27,443 nt of DNA. It comes from Candidatus Aquidulcis sp. (lineage in GTDB: Bacteria; Chloroflexota; Anaerolineae; Anaerolineales; E44-bin32). The stretch covers positions 11,157 to 38,599 of the forward strand of contig DYJB01000007.1 in NCBI GenBank assembly GCA_020723365.1. Direction: 5' to 3'. The notes under the pieces were generated by a model. It searched no databases and was not told the DNA's origin. It saw only the letters and a program-made list of their open reading frames with translations. This document shows positions 15,164 to 22,095 of the stretch, piece after piece (position 1 is the first letter of the stretch; the number at the start of each line of letters is the position of its first letter). A program made the translations under genes and the position numbers.

Positions 15164-16684
15164 TCATGCCCAGCGGCGGGGCCGGTATTGCAGTGCTTCG
15201 GCCAGGTGCCCCGGGGCCAGGGCCTGGGCGCCCTCCAGGTCGGCGATCGTGCGCGCCAGCTTGAGGATACGATGAAACGCCCGCGCCGAGAGCTGCAGCT
15301 GCGCCATGGCCTGCCGCACCAGAGCCCGCCCGGCATCCTCCAGAGCGCAGAACTGCCGCACCTCGGCCACGCCCATGTCGGCGTTGCATGTCAGGCCGAC
15401 GGCGCTCAGCCGCTCGCGCTGCCGCTGGCGAGCAGCCTCCACTCGCTCGCGGATCGCCGCCGAAGGTTCGCCCAGCCGCTGGTCCGACAGCTTCTCGAAC
15501 TCGACTCGCGGCACCTCGACGTGGATGTCGATGCGGTCGAGCAGGGGACCGGAGATGCGGTGCTGGTAGCGTGTAACCGTGGAGGCCGAGCACGTGCACG
15601 CCCGCAGCGGGTCGCCGAAGTAGCCGCACGGGCATGGATTCATGGCGGCGACGAGCATGAAGTTGGCCGGGAAGGAGAGCGAGCCGCGGGCGCGGCTGAT
15701 CGTCACGCGTTTGTCCTCCATCGGCTGCCGAAGGACCTCCAGCACGCGCATGCCGAACTCGGGCAGCTCATCCAGGAACAGCACGCCGCGATGCGCCAGC
15801 GAGATCTCACCCGGGCGCGGCCAGTTGCCGCCGCCGACCAGCCCGGCATGTGAGATCGTGTGATGGGGGGCGCGGAAGGGACGGCACTCGATCAGCGGCG
15901 TATCCGAGGGCAGCAGGTCGGCCACCGAGTAGATGCGCGTCACGTCCAGCGCTTCGTCGATCGTCATGGCGGGCAGGATCGACGGCAGGGCGCGCGCCAG
16001 CAGCGTCTTGCCGGCGCCCGGCGGGCCGGCCAGCAGCACGTTGTGCCCGCCGGCAGCCGCCACTTCGAGCGCTCGCTTGACGTGCTCCTGGCCTTTCACC
16101 TCCCGGAAATCGGGCGCGCCCTCGGCGGCGGAACCTGGACTGCGCGTGGCGGCCGTGGCGCGGGCGATCGGCACGACGCCCGAGAGGTGGTTGACCAGCG
16201 CCGTCAGCGACGACACCGGGATGACCTCCATCCCCGGCACGAGCGCCGCTTCGCCGGCGTCCTCCACCGGCACGAAGACGCGCCCAAAGCCCTCCTGCTT
16301 CGCCAATGCCGCCATGGGCAGCACGCCGCGCACGTGCCGCACCGATCCGTCCAGCGACAGCTCACCCAGCGAGACCGTCTTCTCCAGGCTTTCGGGACGA
16401 ACCTGTCCGGAGGCGGCCAGGGCGCCGAGGGCGATCGGCAGATCGTAGGCCGGGCCCTCCTTGCGCAGCGCTGCCGGCGCCAGGTTGACCGTCAGCCGCC
16501 CGCGCGGGAACGTCAGGCCGGCGTTCTTCACCGCCGCCTGCACGCGCTCGCGGCTCTCCTGAACCGCGGCGTCAGGCAGACCCACAATCGTGAAGGAGGG
16601 GAGCCCGCGCGAAGTGTCCACTTCCACTTCCACGATTGCCCCCTCCAGCCCCACAATGGCGCAGGAGTGGACCTTGGCGAGCAC
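15164..16684 (-). CDS. comM: ComM/YifB family AAA+ ATPase (Mg-chelatase-like)
   Basis: ComM is a hexameric helicase that extends heteroduplex during natural transformation, acting in the cytoplasm on branched DNA. The 506-residue product is full length. The N-terminal Lon-substrate-like part starts with HSCAIVGLEG and has FTIVGLPDAAVQESRERV. Walker A is GPPGAGKT (220-227) and the Walker B region is GVLFLDELPEF. The Cys-rich loop NPCPCGYFGD, with CTCS after it, and the arginine region GPLLDRIDIHVEVP follow. The start is GTG at 16684; there is no Shine-Dalgarno, but a promoter -10 box ends only 6 bases upstream, so the message is probably leaderless. It heads the operon with nitroreductase and Mut7-C genes. 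No competence genes are near. Confidence 0.93.
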   Translation of the reverse strand: MLAKVHSCAIVGLEGAIVEVEVDTSRGLPSFTIVGLPDAAVQESRERVQAAVKNAGLTFPRGRLTVNLAPAALRKEGPAYDLPIALGALAASGQVRPESLEKTVSLGELSLDGSVRHVRGVLPMAALAKQEGFGRVFVPVEDAGEAALVPGMEVIPVSSLTALVNHLSGVVPIARATAATRSPGSAAEGAPDFREVKGQEHVKRALEVAAAGGHNVLLAGPPGAGKTLLARALPSILPAMTIDEALDVTRIYSVADLLPSDTPLIECRPFRAPHHTISHAGLVGGGNWPRPGEISLAHRGVLFLDELPEFGMRVLEVLRQPMEDKRVTISRARGSLSFPANFMLVAAMNPCPCGYFGDPLRACTCSASTVTRYQHRISGPLLDRIDIHVEVPRVEFEKLSDQRLGEPSAAIRERVEAARQRQRERLSAVGLTCNADMGVAEVRQFCALEDAGRALVRQAMAQLQLSARAFHRILKLARTIADLEGAQALAPGHLAEALQYRPRRWA

Positions 16685-16690
16685 GATTCG

Positions 16691-16719
16691 AGTCTAGGCC
16701 CGTCGCGCCCGGCGGTCAA
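16691..16719 (-). promoter_or_regulatory. Promoter giving a probable leaderless comM mRNA
   Basis: On the minus strand TTGACC (16719-16714), a 17-bp spacer and TAGACT (16696-16691) are followed by 6 bases and then the GTG start codon of comM. Transcription should start at or within a base or two of the GTG. Confidence 0.6.
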
Positions 16720-16775
16720 ATCCGCATCCATCCAGCCGTTGGCCCCGCCGGCCGGGTCCGGGTCCGGGGTTGGCC

Positions 16776-16804
16776 TTGCCTGAGCTGCGCGGGCATGGGA
16801 TAAT
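16776..16804 (+). promoter_or_regulatory. Promoter of the PAPS synthetase gene
   Basis: TTGCCT (16776-16781), a 17-bp spacer and GATAAT (16799-16804). The transcript would start near 16811, giving a leader of about 80 bases and excluding the longer open frame that begins at 16770. Confidence 0.6.
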
Positions 16805-16851
16805 GCCGCTTCCGCGCCTCACCCCATTGCGGCTCACCTCAAGGAGCTTTC

Positions 16852-16893
16852 TTGTCCCGGCCAACCCCGCACACCCAGACGGCTCGTTCATGA
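16852..16893 (+). CDS. Putative 13-codon upstream ORF coupled to the PAPS synthetase gene
   Basis: AAGGAG (16841-16846) is the only strong ribosome site in this leader. Five bases later TTG opens a 13-residue frame (read with Leu at the first codon: LSRPTPHTQTARS) that ends in TGA at 16891-16893, overlapping the ATG (16890-16892) of the next gene as ATGA. This fits translational coupling, because the main gene has no Shine-Dalgarno of its own. The peptide has no Cys or Met and is unlikely to sense sulfur amino acids. Alternatively the AAGGAG could serve a different start. Confidence 0.4.
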   Translation: MSRPTPHTQTARS

Positions 16894-18617
16894 CGACTTC
16901 AACCGATCTGATCGCGCCGTATGGCGGCACACTCGTCAACCTGCTTGCCGATCCGGAGGACACCCAGCGGCTGAAGGATCGCGCTCAGCGCATGCCTTCG
17001 CTCCAGCTGTCAGAGCGCGCCGTTTGCGATCTGGAGTTGCTGGCGACGGGCGCCTTCTCGCCGCTGGACCGCTTCATGGGCAAAGCGGACTACGACCGGG
17101 TACTGGAGGAGATGCGCCTCAGCCGGGGTCCCCTCTTCCCAATCCCGATTACCCTCCCGGCGGATCCGTCCCCCGACTTCCACCTCGACGGCGACCTGGC
17201 GCTTCGAGACGCCAAGAACGACCTACTGGCTGTCCTGACGCTGGAGGAGATCTATCCATGGGACCGCGCCGAGTTGGCGCTCAAGGCCTTCGGCACGCTG
17301 GACCTGCGCCATCCGCTCGTCGCCGAGTCGCACCGCTGGGGATCCCTCAATCTGGCCGGCCGGCTCCAGGTCGTTCGCACACCCGTGCACTATGACTTCC
17401 GCGAACTGAGGCTGACACCTGCCGAGACACGCCGCCGCCTGCAGTCGACCGGCTTCCGCAATGTGGTCGCCTTCCAGACCCGCAATCCGCTCCACCGCGT
17501 CCATGAGGAGCTGACCAAGCGCGCCACCGTCGAGGTGGACGGGGTGCTGCTCCTGCACCCGGTCGTCGGGCTCACCAAGCCGGGCGATGTCGATCACTAC
17601 ACTCGCGTCCGAACGTACCGCGCCCTGGCTTCCCGGTACTACGACCCGCGCCGCATCGTCCTGGCCCTGCTTCCCCTGGCCATGCGGCTGGCCGGCCCGC
17701 GCGAGGCGCTGTGGCACGCGCTGATCCGCCGCAATTTCGGTGCCAACCACTTGATCATCGGCCGTGATCATGCCAGCCCGGGCGTCGATTCCGCGGGGAA
17801 GCCCTTCTATGGTCCCTATGACGCGCAGGAGCTGGTGGAGCGGCACTCGGAGGAGCTGGGCGTGGGGGTGGTACCCTTCCGCGAGCTCGTCTATCTGCCC
17901 GATGAGGAACGGTACGAAGAAACCTCCAAGGTCCCTGGCGGGGCGCGCATCGCTTCCATCTCCGGCACCCAGGTCCGGGATGAGTTCCTCAACCTGGGCA
18001 AACAGCTCCCCGAGTGGTTCACCCGGACCGAGGTCGCCGACATCCTGGCGGGGTCGTACCGCCCGCGGCACCAGCAGGGCGTCTGCGTCTGGTTCACCGG
18101 GTTGAGCGGATCGGGGAAATCGACCACGGCCGAGATCCTGACGGTACTGTTGCTGGAGCGGGGACGGCAGGTGACGCTGCTGGACGGAGACGTGGTGCGC
18201 ACGCACCTATCGAGGGGCCTGGGCTTCAGCAAGGAAGACCGCGACACGAATATCCGGCGCATCGGGTACGTCGCCGCCGAGATCGTCCGGCACGGGGGCC
18301 TGGCCATCTGCGCCGCCGTCAGCCCCTACCGCGCAACGCGCAATGACGTGCGCAACATGGTGGGCAAAGACCGATTCGTCGAGGTCTATGTCGATACTCC
18401 CCTTGAGGTGTGCGAATCGCGCGACACCAAAGGCATGTACGCCAAGGCGCGCCGTGGCGAGATGCCGCACTTCACCGGGATCGACGATCCGTACGAGCCC
18501 CCGGAGCAAGCCGAGATCACGTTGCGCACCGTCGGGGTATCCCCGGAGGCGAACGCCGAGCAGATCCTGGCGCACTTGCTACTGAAGGGATTCGTTCGGG
18601 AAGACCTGCCCGCCTGA
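16890..18617 (+). CDS. sat-cysC: Bifunctional sulfate adenylyltransferase / adenylylsulfate kinase (PAPS synthetase)
   Basis: The two domains turn sulfate and ATP first into APS, then into PAPS, the sulfate donor of sulfotransferases. The 575-residue product begins LIAPYGGTLVNLL, the usual Sat N-terminus, which supports ATG 16890. The Sat domain (about 1-385) has QTRNPLHRVH (HxxH at 202-205; the usual motif is HRAH) and GRDHASPG (from 291). The APS kinase domain (about 395-570) has the P-loop GLSGSGKST (404-412), DGDVVRTHLSRGLGFSKEDRD and the FTGIDDPYE lid. Both halves look intact. A Sat-CysC fusion without reductase genes nearby suggests production of PAPS for transfer reactions, in line with two sulfotransferase genes downstream. 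Confidence 0.95.
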   Translation: MTTSTDLIAPYGGTLVNLLADPEDTQRLKDRAQRMPSLQLSERAVCDLELLATGAFSPLDRFMGKADYDRVLEEMRLSRGPLFPIPITLPADPSPDFHLDGDLALRDAKNDLLAVLTLEEIYPWDRAELALKAFGTLDLRHPLVAESHRWGSLNLAGRLQVVRTPVHYDFRELRLTPAETRRRLQSTGFRNVVAFQTRNPLHRVHEELTKRATVEVDGVLLLHPVVGLTKPGDVDHYTRVRTYRALASRYYDPRRIVLALLPLAMRLAGPREALWHALIRRNFGANHLIIGRDHASPGVDSAGKPFYGPYDAQELVERHSEELGVGVVPFRELVYLPDEERYEETSKVPGGARIASISGTQVRDEFLNLGKQLPEWFTRTEVADILAGSYRPRHQQGVCVWFTGLSGSGKSTTAEILTVLLLERGRQVTLLDGDVVRTHLSRGLGFSKEDRDTNIRRIGYVAAEIVRHGGLAICAAVSPYRATRNDVRNMVGKDRFVEVYVDTPLEVCESRDTKGMYAKARRGEMPHFTGIDDPYEPPEQAEITLRTVGVSPEANAEQILAHLLLKGFVREDLPA

Positions 18618-18692
18618 GCGGACAGGACCTCCGGCCGGGAGTCCCGTCTGAGAACGCACGCCAGCGCAGGGGATCCCAGCCGGCGGCAGGGA

Positions 18693-18708
18693 TCATGTCA
18701 GGACATGA
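18693..18708. promoter_or_regulatory. 16-bp dyad, possible operator before the glycosyltransferase genes
   Basis: TCATGTC and GACATGA are perfect 7-bp inverted arms around AG, lying in the 151-base gap between sat-cysC and the GT4 gene. The form fits a binding site for a dimeric regulator. No clear -10/-35 pair is visible beside it, and no regulator gene is near. Confidence 0.35.
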
Positions 18709-18768
18709 ACTGAGCATGGGAGCAAGCGCGGGGCGGGTCCCCGGAGGCGCGGCCGAAGGGCCCCGGGC

Positions 18769-19974
18769 ATGCCTGGAGGCCCGCCACCAGGAATGAAACC
18801 CTTCCCGGACGCCGTCCGGCCGCTGGCCGACCGACCCCTGGTGGTTGTCCTGAACAACGACATCCTCCCGTACCGCATTCCGCTGTTCCGGGCTCTGGAC
18901 GCCGCCCCCGGATTGCGCTTCCACTTCATCTTCAGCACCGAACGCGCCTGGGATCGCTCCTGGCGGGTGGATCGGAAGCAGCTGGGCTTCCCCCACACCG
19001 TCCTGCGCGGGTTCGCCCTTCGGCTGCGCAAGCCGAACTACGGCGAGTGGCGGACCATCTACATCAACCCCACCCTCTTCCTGCACCTGCTGCGCCTCCG
19101 GCCAGATGTGATCGTCGGCTACGAATACTCCGCCCCGGCGCTGACGGCCCTGCTCTACGCCCGTCTCTGTCGAGCGGCCTATGTGGTGTGGACCGAGTGC
19201 ACGCGGCACGCAGAGCGCGAGCTGACCCGCGGGCAGCGCTGGACACGCCGGCTGATCCTACCTCGCGCTCAAGCGTATATCGGCACGAGCCAGGCGGCAT
19301 GCGAGAACCTGGTGCACTCGGGCGCCCCGGTTGAGTCGGTGTTCGCCTCGCCGATGAGCCACGCGGTCGCATGGTTCAGAGACGAATCCTCAAACGCCCG
19401 GAAGGAGCCGTCCCCGGGAGCAGCCCACAGGATCCTGTACGTAGGGGCGCTCAGCGTACGGAAAGGTGTGACCTCCCTGCTGGAAGCCTTCGCCCTCGTT
19501 GCCCGGCAGCAACCGGAGGCGCGGCTGATCCTGGTCGGCGACGGGCCGCTTCGTTCGAGTCTAGAGGACCTTGCGCGCCGGTTGGGCGTGCACGCCCGGG
19601 TCGAGTTCGGCGGCTTCGTTCAGCCCGCGGAGCTGCCGGCGATCTACGCCCAGGCGGGAGTCTTCGTGCTGCCGTCCCTGGAGGACACCTTCGGCGTGGT
19701 TGTCGTGGAGGCGATGGCGTGCGGCGTGCCGGTGGTGTGCTCCAAGTATGCCGGGGCCTCCAGCCATCTCGTTGACGGCGTCAGCGCCTTCCTCGTGGAT
19801 CCGGAAGACATCCATCAAGTCGCCGACCGGATCCTGCGCCTCCAATCCGACGCCGGCCTGAGGAGTCGATTCGCTTCCGAAGGTCGGCGCCTCGCCGGAT
19901 CGTTTGAGGCCAGCGCCGTGGCCGAGCCGTTCCTAGACGCCTCCCGAGCGGCACTGGACCGCCTCCGGCGGTGA
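18769..19974 (+). CDS. GT4-family glycosyltransferase
   Basis: The product has 401 residues with the GT-B fold of family 4. The N-terminal acceptor half begins LVVVLNNDILPYRIPLFRAL. The C-terminal donor half has ILYVGALSVRKGVTSLLEAF, LILVGDGPLRSSLE and the E-x7-E motif in LEDTFGVVVVEAMACGVPVV. It should transfer a sugar from an activated donor to a lipid-linked or glycan acceptor at the cytoplasmic face; donor and acceptor are unknown. ATG 18769 has AAGG 9 bases upstream; ATG 18793 is an in-frame alternative with its GGAGG 13 bases away. The stop overlaps the GTG of the next gene (GTGA), so the two are co-translated. Confidence 0.88.
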   Translation: MPGGPPPGMKPFPDAVRPLADRPLVVVLNNDILPYRIPLFRALDAAPGLRFHFIFSTERAWDRSWRVDRKQLGFPHTVLRGFALRLRKPNYGEWRTIYINPTLFLHLLRLRPDVIVGYEYSAPALTALLYARLCRAAYVVWTECTRHAERELTRGQRWTRRLILPRAQAYIGTSQAACENLVHSGAPVESVFASPMSHAVAWFRDESSNARKEPSPGAAHRILYVGALSVRKGVTSLLEAFALVARQQPEARLILVGDGPLRSSLEDLARRLGVHARVEFGGFVQPAELPAIYAQAGVFVLPSLEDTFGVVVVEAMACGVPVVCSKYAGASSHLVDGVSAFLVDPEDIHQVADRILRLQSDAGLRSRFASEGRRLAGSFEASAVAEPFLDASRAALDRLRR

Positions 19975-20867
19975 CCGCCACCCCCTTGATCAGCGTCATC
20001 ATTCCCACCTACAACCGCCCCTCGCAGTTGCAGGCGTGCCTCGGCAGTTTCCTGGCGCAGGCCGATCCCCCCGGGCCCTGGGAATTGATCGTGGTCAACG
20101 ACGGAGGGGTTCCTCCATGGCCCTCGCTTCCGGAGGACCTGACGTCCCGGCTGCCGCTGCGAATGATCGAGGGCCAGCACCGCGGTCCGGCCGCGGCGCG
20201 AAACCTCGGCGTCCGCCACGCCGACGGCACGCTGCTGGCCTTCACCGACGATGACTGCCGCGTCTTCCCGGACTGGCTCGCTCGATGGGCGCAAGGTTTC
20301 GCCGAAGGCCCCTGGCATGCCCTGGGTGGGCTGACGTTGAACCCAAACCCCAATAGCCTGGGAGCCCGGAGCCACCACTACCTGACGACCTTTCTGTACG
20401 AATACATGCGATTCCCGAACGACGACGCGTACCTGGTGATCACCAACAACGCCGCCTTTCGCCGGGAAGCCTTCGAGAGCCTGGGGGGATTCGATGAGAC
20501 GTTCGCCTTCGCCACCGAGGACCGGGAGCTGAGCCATCGCCTTTCGGCCTCCGGCCGGTATCGGGCCGCCGCCTGGCCGGCGGCGAAGATCTGGCATGAC
20601 CATCCGCTGAGCACCTGGCAGACCCTGCAGTTGCAGTTCCGCTACGGGCAGGGGGATGACGATTTCCGACGCGCACTGCTCCGGCTGGGCCTGCCCCGGA
20701 ACATCGGCCAGCGCCGACGTCCCCAGTTCTACCTGGCGCTGGCGCGCGCCCTGTGGCGCGATCGTCAGACCCCGGGCGTGTGGGCCTTGATCGCACTGTC
20801 GCAGCTCGCCCACCACGCGGGCTCGTGGAGCCGCAGGCTCCAGGCGCGAGCGCTCCCCGGGCTCTGA
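19971..20867 (+). CDS. GT2-family glycosyltransferase
   Basis: The product has 298 residues with a GT-A fold. It begins ISVIIPTYNRPSQLQACLGS, has HRGPAAARNLGVRHADG and the metal-binding FTDDDCRVFPDW (about 92), and then TNNAAFRREAFESLGGFDETFAFATEDRELSHR, with the catalytic-base region ED. It is a processive or single-step sugar transferase of unknown specificity. The GTG start overlaps the previous stop by 4 bases, so no separate ribosome site is needed. It converges on the sulfotransferase gene with 8 bases between the stops. Confidence 0.9.
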   Translation: MTATPLISVIIPTYNRPSQLQACLGSFLAQADPPGPWELIVVNDGGVPPWPSLPEDLTSRLPLRMIEGQHRGPAAARNLGVRHADGTLLAFTDDDCRVFPDWLARWAQGFAEGPWHALGGLTLNPNPNSLGARSHHYLTTFLYEYMRFPNDDAYLVITNNAAFRREAFESLGGFDETFAFATEDRELSHRLSASGRYRAAAWPAAKIWHDHPLSTWQTLQLQFRYGQGDDDFRRALLRLGLPRNIGQRRRPQFYLALARALWRDRQTPGVWALIALSQLAHHAGSWSRRLQARALPGL

Positions 20868-20875
20868 CCCCGACG

Positions 20876-21757
20876 TCACCGCCCCCTGGCGTTTCCCTCG
20901 GGTACCGGCCTGCGATCCCTCCGCCAATCCAGGACCCAGCGCCAGCTCGTCTCATAGCCGGTCTCGATCAAGGTCGCACCAGCCGCCGCGTGGAATACCA
21001 GTCGATCGAAAACCGAGAGGCGCGAACGCCAGTCCCCGACCCTTCCTCCTCGGCGGAAGCTCGACTCCGACGATTGGTAGTTCGTCTCGAAGTCGGTCTT
21101 GGCCGCGATCTGGTCCAGCAGCTGGCGTTCCCAGGGGATCCGGCAATGATCGAATAGGCGGGCGATGCTGGCGATCGGATCGGCCTTCAGATCCTCAAAG
21201 CGAATCTCCAGGAAGGCTTCGCCCAACCCGGGCCCGTCACGCCGGGTGCGTCGGATCGTCTGCTTCCACGCCCAGGCCGAGGTAGAGACCGACCGGCCAA
21301 AGGATTCTCGCCATCGGGGCGCCCAGCTTCTCGCCGCCTGACGGACCGAGACGCACACATCGCGGCCATCGCGCAGCACGTGGATGAAGCGGGCCTCCGG
21401 GTAGATCTCCTGGATCAAGGGCATCGTCATGACGTGGGAGGGGCTTTTCTCCACCAGGAACCGGTGACCCGTCCCCAGACGCTGTGCCAGGAGCCTTGCG
21501 GTGAACTGCCGGACTTCCCGCAGCACCACCTCCCGGGAATAGGATCGGCCGAGGCCCGAATGCCGGGAAGGGAAGTGCGCCGGGCCGAACAGGCTCCCGA
21601 CGCCCTGGTTCATTGTGAACAGCCAGGTCTCGTAGGCGCCGGCCACTTGGGGGTGCGCGGTCAGGATGTCGTAGACCCAGGTCGTCCCCGACCGGGCCGC
21701 TCCGACCACGAAGATCGGGCCAGCGTCCAGCTGTGCCAATGGATCGCGCACCGGCAT
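20876..21757 (-). CDS. PAPS-dependent sulfotransferase
   Basis: The enzyme transfers a sulfuryl group from PAPS to a hydroxyl or amine. The 293-residue product has the 5'-phosphosulfate loop IFVVGAARSGTTWVYDIL near the N-terminus, FLVEKSPSH, and the 3'-phosphate motif FIHVLRDGRDVCVSV. It ends with FEDLKADPIASIARLFDHC, usual for the Sulfotransfer family 1/3. The start is ATG 21757, preceded by GGAG 6 bases away; the longer frame to 21949 runs into low-complexity sequence. It lies on the opposite strand between glycosyltransferase genes and is divergent from the second GT2 gene. The acceptor is probably the glycan made by the neighbours; this is inferred. Confidence 0.88.
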   Translation of the reverse strand: MPVRDPLAQLDAGPIFVVGAARSGTTWVYDILTAHPQVAGAYETWLFTMNQGVGSLFGPAHFPSRHSGLGRSYSREVVLREVRQFTARLLAQRLGTGHRFLVEKSPSHVMTMPLIQEIYPEARFIHVLRDGRDVCVSVRQAARSWAPRWRESFGRSVSTSAWAWKQTIRRTRRDGPGLGEAFLEIRFEDLKADPIASIARLFDHCRIPWERQLLDQIAAKTDFETNYQSSESSFRRGGRVGDWRSRLSVFDRLVFHAAAGATLIETGYETSWRWVLDWRRDRRPVPEGNARGR

Positions 21758-21824
21758 TTCCTTCTCCTCTGCTGGCGAGGCCTTCGGCCGCCTATTGAAG
21801 GAGGGGCCCCCGGCTGCCAGACCG

Positions 21825-21830
21825 ATTGTA
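21825..21830 (-). promoter_or_regulatory. -10 box of the sulfotransferase gene
   Basis: TACAAT on the minus strand, about 65 bases before the sulfotransferase ATG. No clear -35 hexamer. Confidence 0.35.
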
Positions 21831-21979
21831 CAGTGTGTGTACGCCCGCCACTGGCGCCGGGGGGCTGCCCAGGCGCGGCACGAAGCGCACCCGGGGGGCG
21901 TACCTTTCCGCCGCAACGTCCCTTGCTCCCCGCCCCCCTTCGCCCGCACTGGCCGGCCGTCCGCCCGTTGACCCGCCTC

Positions 21980-21988
21980 TGATATACT
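21980..21988 (+). promoter_or_regulatory. Extended -10 promoter of the second GT2 gene
   Basis: TGA-TATACT forms an extended -10 (TGnTATACT), which does not need a -35. The only TTGAC-like sequence (21968) is too close to serve. The transcript would have a leader of about 100 bases before the TTG start at 22096, with a short stem (TCGCTTC / GAAGCGA) inside. Confidence 0.5.
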
Positions 21989-22095
21989 CCCCGTGGCTTC
22001 GGCGGCGGCTGAAGAGCGTCGCTTCTTCCATTCCCGAACGGGGAAGCGATTTCGACGCCCCTCCGTACAGATCGGCGAAACCCCGAGGTCCGTGC

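Noticed and set aside
16770..16889. Forty-codon N-terminal extension of the PAPS synthetase
   Set aside because: It begins before the -35 element of the likely promoter, and family proteins begin near LIAPYGG.
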